Positions 36,441 through 45,959 of a DNA stretch of 64,000 nt are shown here, piece by piece. Numbering within the stretch: position 1 is the first letter of the stretch; every line of letters begins with the position of its first letter. The stretch is from Pseudoscleropodium purum (Eukaryota; Streptophyta; Bryopsida; Hypnales; Brachytheciaceae). Location of the stretch: positions 21,514,001-21,578,000 of the forward strand of contig OZ017804.1 of assembly GCA_963969395.1 (NCBI GenBank), read 5' to 3'. Made by a program: the position numbers and the translations under genes. The notes beneath the pieces were generated by a model. The model was not told where the DNA came from and made no database searches. It saw nothing but the letters and a program-made list of their open reading frames with translations.

Positions 36441-36659
36441 CTTTGAATATGTGACATGTGGACTACAAGTTCTACAATCAATGAATAATATTGTAAGAAG
36501 TATGCAACATATCTTAAAATTTCAATTGATATTCTATTTCAGAATGCCATAAATGTGTATTGAAAATATGAGTCAAAATGTCAAAATTTATTTGGGAGCA
36601 CTATTAGTATCAAATTTGCATTGAATAATGGGATAGAATTTCAACCTACAAAAATGTTT

Positions 36660-37030
36660 TAAAGGAGGCAACCCATTTCTAATCACTTAATCAATTTTGG
36701 ATATTTGCAAGGTGGGTTTCTTCACACAATAAGTTTTTACATACATAGAAATATGCAACAGAAGGTTTGCATAATTATCTAGATTTTTTTAGCAACATAG
36801 AATTATTGTAAATTTTTGGTGGAAGTTGGGCTTTTTCCTACACTAGTAATATAGACCTTTCTCTTTCCAACGAAGGATTGGTTGCTATATTGAAAGTCTT
36901 GCTAGCAAATCATAATGTACCATAACTATATAAAGAACTACGCTATAATTAATCACTGCTCATGTCTTCTGCACAAAAAGAGAATAGCCTACATTGGCAA
37001 AATGGGACGTTGGTCAAAAATGGATTGCCT
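36660..37030 (+). repeat. Third copy of the foldback arm
   Basis: It is a direct, diverged copy of 36050-36440. It shares CACTTAA-CAATT, AATATAGACCTTT, the TTGCTATATTGAAAGTCTT segment and TATAATTAATCACTGCTCATGTCTT. Copies in both orientations within 2 kb suggest repeated local insertion or rearrangement of one family. Confidence 0.7.
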
Positions 37031-38860
37031 CCCATATACAAATTTTTTTTCTCATTTTATATTCAAAACAATAGTTGGGACTTATAACTCGAGTAAGGTC
37101 TTTATTTCTGCTATATTCAATTTGGCCTTTAAGTTGTAGTTTTTTGACATCCAAATTCCCACAAAATATTGTCATGTAAGCATTTTAGACTGCATAGGAC
37201 TTAGAACATGGTATGAAGCCTCAAGTTCCAATTTTTAGCTCTTTTCTAATTAGTTTAAAAAAGTAGCCTCAATTACATTTTTTTTGGAGGCATTATTTAA
37301 AAAATATATAATAAATCTATCAATTTTGTCCCTAGGTAGATTACCAAGATTTGTTTTCATTCATATAAGTGGATTTCCAAATTGAGCTCTTCATCATCAA
37401 TTGGTTGTTATAATTGCTTCATCTCTAGAACCTATATTTGGATTTGTTTTTGTAAGAAATGAATCAATTGTCTTTAGAAGATTAGGCAAACTTATTTTGT
37501 ATATAATTTAGGCTCTTTAGGTTGCTTTATCTAATACATAGACATATAATAAATATTTAAGCTTCAATTTCTATAACATAGGGACCTAATAGAACCTCAA
37601 AATTGCTTTGTCTATCACCATAAATGATTAATATGTAAACTAGTGCAATATGCCAAGATATCATCTTAGGGATAAACTATTGGCTAAATCAATACTACTT
37701 GTTTAAATTTTTAAGAGGCCCAAAATAACCAAAAAGGCCTATAAAAATGGATAGTGGGCTATATTAAAACATATATGAAAATGCAATACCAATCACTTAA
37801 AAGGAAAATACTACTCAAGATTTAATTTGCTCTCAGTCTCTTAAAGACTAATTGTTTAAATTTTAAGTGATGATTGAATGGGAATAGTATCATGCATAAA
37901 TTTTTTGTAATCCATCAAAATGGTAAGAGATTCTTATGTTAATTTTCAAACATTTTTTTGGTTTATGTTTTCAAGATTCTTCTCTCAATAGAAGAAAAAT
38001 CAATTTTAATGACTATGCAAATGACTACATTTTTTGTCGTTTTGGACAAAAACAATTGCTACAATTTCTAGTTGTACATATTAAGAGACAAGTCAATATT
38101 CTAGACATTCTAATCCTTTTTGGATTAATCATCCATTTGATGGTATGGTGTTTCATCCAACTATATAGTGATATGGATGTCTAATACAATAATTTTTACT
38201 TACTACAGCTATTGATTATACACCTTTGCAATTTCCCATTCACCAATTAGAGACATGGTTTTTTCAATGGTGTGCACAACTTTTTTATTTTTTCATAGAT
38301 CAATCAATGACATTGCATAAAAGGATAGTGACTAAAGTTGTTGAGTTTTCATTGGTTGTCACCACATATTATTTCTAGATGTCAAGCTCAATGTATTAGA
38401 ATCTAATGGTGTATTATTTTGAAAATATATTGGAGTCTATTACAAATCAATATGTAAACATGTATTGGTCTATAGTATTTCTTAACACTGTATTAGTTGT
38501 TTTCCAATTGCTTCTTTACTTGTTCCTCATAGCATTTGTTACATTGTTTTTTGGTTGTTTCTAGTTGCTTCTTGATTCTTCATAGCATTTGGTATGTTGT
38601 TTTCTAGTCTTTGAGGGACAACATTGAACATTGTACTTCAGAGGGTTACAAATAACGTCTTTCATCTATAGCTAGTCATTGTTCTCATTTGAAAACATTT
38701 GAGGGACTTGAGACTGCAATGCAACCTTCAAAATAATAGAGAGTACCCTCCTAAGTTGTTGTATTGTTCTGCACATATTTTAATGCAGTAAAGAATTAAT
38801 TCTCAAAATAAACTATGTCATTCTTAAGGTCTCATCTATACATATGGTGAGAGTCTAAAT
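37031..38860. other. AT-rich stretch, nothing recognised
   Basis: I see no coding motif, RNA gene or clear repeat boundary. The 37936-38184 open frame has no recognisable family features. Confidence 0.5.
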
Positions 38861-38888
38861 AAAAATAGTGTTACAGCAAAACGAATCA

Positions 38889-39676
38889 ATGGTTGTTCGA
38901 ATTCCACACGTGGGTGTGATACGATTTGCTGCAGTGCACGGAATGACGTGTGAAGGTTATGCGTATTGGTGGAATGGTGGAACTCTTTGACAAATGTTGA
39001 ATATGAATAAGGACTATCCACACAACATTCAAATCCGTTTGATGTATACAAATCCAATCGAAGAGGAGGTTGTAAAAGTTCACTGTTTAGGGCGATATCG
39101 GAAGAAGCGCACGGAGTTGACTTGGGCGTTTATGCATATAATGTATGCAGTGCATCTTGCTAGACATTTGCACAATGATCTTTCTCCGGACAACATCTTG
39201 TTACATTTTTCAGAGGATGAGTCGCGTGTGTACATTGGAGTTTGCGATTGGGGCATACTACCTTAGCTTCTCAGCCAATGAAGTCTTTGTACACATTCAC
39301 ATCAGCAAATGAGATGAAACAGACTTTGCAGAGGAGATGGTGGGTGGATTCACGTATTGCATATTTGCATAAAACAGGTGCAGATGTGAAAGTCATTCCG
39401 ATGTATTTACGTAAGTTAAAAGAGTATGCCATTCGAAAAATTGCTCGGCGGATGAATGGAAACAACATGTTAGAGGCGTATTTCAACGTGCTACTTAAAA
39501 CACCTAGTGCGATACAATTTGCCTTTCATAACTTTGCAAAAGTGTTTCATGCTTACTTAAAGCGCATTTCTTCGAAGACTGACGATAAAAATACTAGTTT
39601 GGCCCATGTGATTACGCAATTTTCTAATACATATCATTGGCCGATGCAAGATGAACATTTCCGCCATTTATATTAG
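38889..39676 (+). pseudogene. Protein-kinase-like fragment within hAT-type transposon DNA
   Basis: The frame from ATG 38889 reads MVVRIPHVGVIRF and YAYWWNGGTL (hinge-like). It then reaches a kinase catalytic loop, HLHNDLSPDNILL, with Asp and Asn in the HxD-x4-N positions. A DFG-like VCDWG lies about 15 residues on. The Gly-rich loop and the VAIK lysine are missing, so it is N-terminally truncated. There is a TGA at 38985, and a frame change near 39250 (a GGGG run) moves the C-lobe to another frame, which continues TLASQPMKSLYTFTS to the TAG at 39676. Kinase activity cannot be expected. About 400 bases downstream lies a hAT-type terminus (40197), so it was probably carried by that element. Confidence 0.6.
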
Positions 39677-40073
39677 ATTGGTAGTGCAAAAGTTGTAGTT
39701 GAATAAGTTATATAGGCATTAAAAATTAGTTTAGAAATATAGAGTTGGAATGAAAAAAAATTATATGTGCAATTAGCCAAATGTGCACAATGTATGGTAT
39801 TCTATATTAAATTGAATACATTTTGCTCATATTGATTATGTTTGTATTTGTGTTGATCTTGATTTTTTAAATAGTATATATATATATTTGAAGTCACAAA
39901 CTTTTTTAGTTTGTCTTCTGAAAATAAATTGGAATTTTTTCATAGTTTCAAGACTATTATGGACTCATGGTCAAACTTTATAATCTTTCAACTTATAAGA
40001 GACATTGTTTTAATGACAAATCGCGAACCATTGCACTTCATTTAACATTTAATTGTTTAAAGATTAAGGGAGT
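39677..40073. other. AT-rich spacer between kinase-like ORF and hAT terminus
   Basis: No coding signal is seen. The spacing resembles the gap of about 340 bases between the transposase ORF and its GC-rich end at 54120-54266. Confidence 0.45.
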
Positions 40074-40197
40074 GACCGCGGGGCAGTTTGGGTAGGGCGG
40101 TCGGGGGAAATAGGGCCGTCAAAATGGACGGGGTGTCCGCCGGGACCGCGAATGTCTGCGGACACAGCGTCCGCGTCCGGACGTCGTGTCAACCCTG
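40074..40197. mobile_element. hAT-type terminal fragment
   Basis: This GC-rich segment ends CGTCCGGACGTCGTGTCAACCCTG. It is the reverse complement of the left end of the complete element at 58378, including the CCGCGAATGTC...GCGGACACAGCGTCCGCG block. The presumed target duplication on this side is CCCTATTG, but no matching left end was found in the window. It most likely marks the right edge of an element that carried the kinase-like ORF. Confidence 0.75.
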
Positions 40198-40956
40198 CCC
40201 TATTGTGACCCTAGATCTTTTATAAATGGTGTACTTGCAATTTTAAATAAAAATGGAAAAGATAGAGAGAAAGATTAACTCTTGTATTTAATAATGTTTT
40301 TTTTTTCGGTGCATTCCATCAATGTACTTGTCAATTAAAGAACTATAAATAAACCATTTCAGTGAACTTCCATATTTGAAAATAGAATCTAAAGAAGAAC
40401 CACTAATTGTCTAATTTGGGCATTTCTTCATACCAATAAGAAATCATTTTAGTTTTTAGCAATCCTTGAATGAAAAATAAAAAAATTTCAAATATTCAAA
40501 TCATTCAATCTTTTATAAATTAATTAGAAATACATTTATACCATTTATGAGTTTCTAAATGTAATAAACACACAACAATAATTTCAAAATACACACCATG
40601 CTAGTACATATTTAACCTCAAATGCTAAATTCAAAAATAAACATAATATGGCTCTTACAAAGTTACATTTCTTCTTCATATTTTTATTATTTATCAAAGT
40701 CGCTTATAGCCTTATACATCAACGTTATTATAAAATAATACAATGATGTCTTCAACAATATGCTTGCCTACATACATACTTGGTGTACACTATTACACAA
40801 CACTTTTTGAAAAAGTGAACAAAATTGTTGTTCAAAATTATTCTATTCATTTAAAATTTTGTACTACTTCTACCAATCTAGTGCTCTATACTTGTCGTGA
40901 GAGTAAAAATGAGAAAATTGAGCAAATACATGTTCATTATATACTTGCATGTTTTT
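40198..40956. other. AT-rich stretch, no gene recognised
   Basis: It lies between the hAT terminus and the downstream end of the minus-strand ORF. It shows no coding motif or clear repeat boundary. Confidence 0.45.
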
Positions 40957-42210
40957 TTATTCGGAATCTGAATCGCACTCAAATTATTGACCTCTGTCTC
41001 TTCTTTGTACTCCAGTGAACGGACCAATTCCGTAGTTTTCGTGATATCCACTCGGTGCACCTCTTTGTCCATAGTTTGAACCTCCCAAAGTAGGAGGAGG
41101 AACCGGAGTAGTAGGCTCTGATCTTCTTTCATTTGAAGCCCTTTAATAAGAGGTCCCATGATGCCCGTATGAATCATTTCTAGTTGATCCCGGATACTAT
41201 TGGGCACTTCCGTGAAGAGAGCAACTATACTGCGGGGTTACATGGCTTCCTCCACTACCTTCGGAGCCCACTTGAGTGGGCGTCGTATAATATGAACTAG
41301 ATTCAATAGACCTACCATAGTGCGTGTTGCCATAGCTACCTGCTCCACCTTGAGAGCCAATTTCATGGGGAGTGCCATAATCAGAATCAATTGTACTTGA
41401 ACCACCATAATGCGTGGATCCATAGCTCCCTGTTCCATCTTCATATTTATTTTGAGGATTGTAACCAGAGTATGAACCACGTCTTCTTTGTTCAGATTCT
41501 CGAGTTCCATGTTCATGTCCGTAGGACCTACCATGCCTATCTTGCCGTCCACGATCTTGAAGGCTTCTGCGTGTTGCCTCTTGCATTTGTTGTTCGAATT
41601 CAATTGGTTCTCGTTCTTCTACCCGCTCGTGCCTAACTCCAAATGTGATAGGCGCTTGCATATCATCGTCATCTATCCACGCATCTTCAGCATCTCGTAA
41701 AATAATTGAAGGTTGTTGTAGATAACCTCGATTGGACCACTCTGGCATGCAATCGCTTGCCCCCCTCCACTGTGTATCTATAATGGCATCCGTGCGCGTA
41801 TAGTTCTCCACATTGGGACCTGTAGCGGTACGCCGGTCCACGTCCTTGTGGAGTACAATCTTTGCCCAAACCATTGCCATAACATTATAATTCATTATAT
41901 TTGGTTTGGCGCTTTTAATGCCAAGAACTCGATGCACTTGTGTGTATCGTTGTTTGAAGTGCTCACTTTGGCACATAGACATTTGTCCTTCCCAACGTGG
42001 CGCTTGGTGCTCTATATGTTCACGTCGCCAAAGTTTTTGAATGTGAGTCATTTTCACATACTTCTTGTACATTGAGCAATCCCACACTCTTATTGGTTCC
42101 TCTTCCCATCCCGGTTCATCCACGCACACTGGATCGGCCCAAGCATCCCAATCGAATAATTGGGGTCTTCCTTTTCGACTACTTTTTTTGGGTGTTCTAT
42201 CTTTTGGCAT
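40957..42210 (-). pseudogene. Transposon-carried ORF: unrecognised N-terminal domain and Ser/Tyr/Gly-rich repeat tail
   Basis: The frame runs from a real ATG (42210) for 337 codons to a TAG at 41199-41197. It then continues in the same frame through two more stops to FECDSDSE and TAA at 40957, 418 codons in all. Residues 1-20 are basic (PKKSSRKGR). Residues 35-130 form a domain with YVKMTHIQKLW and NYNVMAMVWA that recurs in the large ORF at 45960-49334. The tail has about three imperfect repeats built on GSYG(S/N)THYG and YxTP-x3-GSxG. I know no family for it. A TATA box lies about 225 bases upstream. It is not a transposase; its role in the element is unknown. Confidence 0.6.
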
Positions 42211-42324
42211 GATGAAGCCGAAGCAAAGAAAATGAAACAATTAGAAAGCTTAAGAACCAAAATTTTGATTTAATTAATTAATTAAAATTTTACAAGCGTG
42301 AACTTTGTGAAAATTTGTAACAAT

Positions 42325-42640
42325 CTCACAACAATCGTTCACTCAAAGCGGAGGGGGCGCGCAGAGCTTCTAAGGCACTGGTCCGCCCACTACAAAAGAG
42401 AACGACTGTTCGAAATGAGCCGTCCGCCTCCCCGTATATATAGGCGGACGTCCAGATCATGCGGACCACATCAGTCTGCGTGTTGATCAGACGGCCGTAA
42501 CCGGGCGGATGCGTATCGAGGCGGACGGGGCGGACGACGGATGGGGCTGACGAGTACGAGGGCGGATGGCGGATGGAGCTGATGGTTACGAGGGCGGACG
42601 AGGCGGTTTGACCCTGAGGTGCTCCGACGTCCATATTTTA
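42325..42640 (-). promoter_or_regulatory. GC-rich GGACG-repeat region with TATA box, promoter of the minus-strand ORF
   Basis: This is an island of GGACG/CGTCC words like those of the hAT termini. It contains TATATATA at 42435-42442, which on the minus strand lies about 225 bases before the ATG at 42210. The same arrangement (GC-rich repeats and a TATA-like word before an ORF) appears at 45405-45720. Neither CAGGGTTGAC end is visible here, so it is a subterminal or internal control region, not an intact terminus. Confidence 0.5.
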
Positions 42641-43139
42641 CACGATAAACAAAGGTCTTTATGGCACTATATAGTCCAACGAATTTTTCATTCATCCAAT
42701 GTAAAATTTGAAATTAAAAAAAGTAGCCTCCTTTATGACCAAATTTATGAATTCTTGGTAAATGATATTTTTGTACAAAGATATGAGCTAAAATGTGCAA
42801 AAATTCATGAAAGAATTACGACGTTTAATATATGTGCCCAAATATTCACATTGCATTGTGTATAAAGCAATTGTAAGAAGGTAGTTGAATAAAAATTTTA
42901 CTATTAAATTGAATTAGTTGACGTCTAATTACTTAGTAAACCGCTAAATGTCCAAGTCCTTGCAAGTGTGTTTTGGGTATCGAAAAAGAGCATGGATTTA
43001 TAGTTATCCCCAGTGAAACAAATTGTTTTTTTTTCAAAATTTAATGGTATAGATGTTTAACCTCTAAAGTTCTTTTCACTAAAAACACTTCAAAACTGCC
43101 ATTAGTAGTGCAAATACCAAGTCTTAGAAGAAAAATACT

Positions 43140-43260
43140 TTTGGGCATATGTAACCGTAGGATCTTGTTGTAAATTAGTTGGAAAGCATGTGAAAAAAAT
43201 TTTAGACAAATCTACCATTTGGATTCTAAGATATTAGATATTGAGTGTTTCATTCAAGGG
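43140..43260 (-). repeat. Inverted fragment of the 19/22-kb dispersed repeat
   Basis: TATGTAACCGTAGGATCTTG, then GAAAGCATGTG and TTTGGATTCTAAGATATTAG, correspond in reverse to the right end of the repeats at 19895 and 23075 (GATCCTACGGTTAC, CACGTGTT, TATATCTTGCAATC). It is diverged and the outer limit is unclear. Confidence 0.5.
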
Positions 43261-43467
43261 GGCTACTCAATTATATCTATTAATGAACAATTGATAGGCT
43301 AACAAACCTAACTTAGCATGTATTTTAATATTTGTTGCAATTGTTTTAGGAATATTATAACATAACACTATTATAATATTCTTATAAATGATATAGTACT
43401 AAATCATTTCAAAATCAACAACATTCGAACACAATCTGTCAATCTTGTCTTTCATACTCCTTTAATG

Positions 43468-43500
43468 ATATATATATATATAAATATATATACATACATA
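43468..43500. repeat. TA-rich microsatellite
   Basis: A run of TA dinucleotides interrupted once by AA and followed by TACATACATA. Confidence 0.85.
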
Positions 43501-45240
43501 AAATATATTAGATAAATCAACATGAACAAATCAATGATTATATATTTCATAGATCTATTCTTCATCAATCAAATAAGAGTGCATGTGCAAATATAGACAA
43601 AGATGGTTTCTCCATTTGTTCCCAAAAAATAGATAAACAAATAGAGAAAGATATGAAGTGAATGTTACTTGGAGAATTGAAAAGAAAGAAATTGAAGTAC
43701 ACAATTACATTTTATTAAATTGGAAAATTGCATGTGGATGGCATGAATTAATCATCATAGATGCTAAACTCATACGAGTTGCATTTCAATATTTATGATT
43801 TATGCAATTGATTGAATTGAAAGCTCTTGTAATTACATTTTCAAATTCCGATTCAATCATTCAAATTTGCAAGAGTGATTTATAATAGATTTATAACTTT
43901 AAATGTGAAAGCATTCAATGCCTTCATGCGTTTGTTCATCAATATATTAATTTTAAATAAATAATATATATTTTTTATAACATATGCATAAACCATTGCA
44001 TTAAAAAAACTAAAACTAAGAGTCAAGCCAAATAGGCTGGTCAAATGAAGAGAACAAGAGAATAAGAGCCCTACGAGACAGAAAACAAAGGAAAATAAAG
44101 AAAATATCAAAAGGATTCAAAGGAAGGAGCAAGATGCATTCTTGCAAGACCGTAGAATACATAATGATTTCAAAATCCAAATCCAAATATATTTTCTATT
44201 TCAATGAGAGCCAAAAATGAACTACCCTATTCTCAAAGATTGTACAATGTACATGTTATACAAAATGAACATATAACAAAAAGAGTAGAAGACATCATTT
44301 ATCATGATTGAAAACTGAAATGATTTTTTATTTCTATGTAGAATATTTTATGAAATGTAACAATGTATTTAATTATCATAGTAATTGGTAGAAATCTTTG
44401 TACAATACATAGAAACATTTCATTCATGTGGAGTTTTTTCATTTATTTAGGATTAAAATTGAAGTATTATACTCTACAAAGTACAAACCAAAAACAATAC
44501 CATATACCTAAGTTCAAAAGTCTACAATTGTTTCGTGAATTCATTTTGAAAACTCAAACAAAAAAATATTTTATAATCAATATCTTGTTCATTTGAATCA
44601 TTTCAAAAATTGAATTCCGAATTTTATTCCTATTTATAATAGAAATTATATTTGTCAATTTTTTAGATCTTTAAACAATGAACCCTCTTTTTTAAAATTA
44701 ATATTTAAAAACATCTGAAATAAGAATATTGGAATTACCCTTCAAAATAAATATAACACATGTATAAGTGTATAATGTATTCTACTCAACCAACTCAAGT
44801 AACGAATTTTTCTATGTTTTTAAAGAAAAATATAGCCATACTTGATTTGAAAGTTAAAACATTGATTCTTTTTCTTTGTTTTCAAATCTAATCAAAATTT
44901 CATTAAAAAATATAAAAAACTCGATGTTCATTTGAAGATCGTAATGCACTTCTAATTAGAAATCACAACCTTTCATTAAATATCATGAGGTTGAAATCCA
45001 TTAAACTGTTATTCTAATTATGTATTGGGGCCTTTTTAAAAAATTTCATTTGCTTACAATGAAAAAGGAATTGATTATTTCTGCAAAACATTTGATTTCC
45101 TAATGAACTTAAAAAAAATCCCCACCATCTTCAGATCTTCTCAAAACCTATTTAGAGGGATAATATAAGTAAATAATTCAAACATATTCAACTTAACCAC
45201 ATTCTCTTCATTCGTAAAACAATTTATGGCAGAAAAGAAA

Positions 45241-45275
45241 AGGTTTAGGGTAATTAGGGTATAGGGTTTAGGGTT
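45241..45275 (+). repeat. Short interstitial telomere-like repeat
   Basis: It reads TTTAGGGTAATTAGGGTATAGGGTTTAGGGTTT, about five degenerate copies of the plant telomere unit TTTAGGG. Such short runs arise at repaired breaks or by chance in AT-rich DNA. It is not a telomere. Confidence 0.5.
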
Positions 45276-45404
45276 TACATTTAAAAAGAAAAAAAAAATG
45301 ATAAATCAATTACATTGATCCTCATTTAGTAGTGATTATTAGGCTGTTTTATTTTTGAAATGTTACCGCTCTTTTCGAATAATAATTGCCTCATAGGATG
45401 CACC

Positions 45405-45720
45405 CATGGACAACGGGGCGGACGCCGTCGGTGGTCAATGTTTAAGTGGGGCGGTCGACGTGTCCAAAGCGCGAACGGCGTCGGAAGGCGAACAGTGCGG
45501 ACAGTCTGGGCGGACGGGGCGGTCTGGGCGGTCGATCTGGGCGGTCGGACGGGGCGATTGGACAGGTCGGTCGGATGGGGCGACGGGCGGACGGCGCGGG
45601 TCCGCTGCCAAAGTGGACGTCGTCGGTCCGCGCGGCAGACGCGAGGTTTGGGGCCGCTTCGTGTGGTCTGGGGCAGGTCCGGCGGCGGACGGCCTCTAGG
45701 TCTAGCGACGAACGGCTATA
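45405..45720 (+). promoter_or_regulatory. GC-rich GGACG-repeat island upstream of the large ORF
   Basis: A dense array of GGGGCGGACGG-like words in AT-rich DNA. A TATA-like word (GGCTATAAGTG) ends the island about 240 bases before the ATG at 45960. Arrays of this kind near hAT ends serve as transposase binding sites in studied elements, so binding here is an inference. They create long open frames on both strands that are not genes. Confidence 0.5.
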
Positions 45721-45959
45721 AGTGTGGAGTGACTTTTCATTTCTTCTCACTTCAATTCTCCTTCGATGCCAAGTTGGATGTGCTACTATTGCTTTATGCG
45801 CTAGTTGCTCCTACGGGGTGGAGAGTTGGGGTCCTCTATCTTTTGTTACTGTGTTATGATTGATGCCATCACTTTTGACTATCACGTGAGATTTTTTTAT
45901 TCACTTCAATTGGTTATTGAATCCAATTGACAATCATGAACGGCGAAGGTGATTGAAAT

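Larger units (their letters stand above)
42641..45404. other. AT-rich stretch between two transposon genes
   Basis: No gene is recognised. An inverted, diverged fragment of the 19 kb/22 kb repeat lies at 43140-43260 (ATGTAACCGTAGGATCTTG). A TA/TACA microsatellite lies at 43468-43500, and a short TTTAGGG-type run at 45241-45275. Confidence 0.5.

Noticed and set aside
45360..45863. 167-aa + frame and 102-aa - frame over the GC island
   Set aside because: Same repeat-array effect. There are overlapping open frames on both strands, no family motif, and Arg/Gly/Trp-rich translation.
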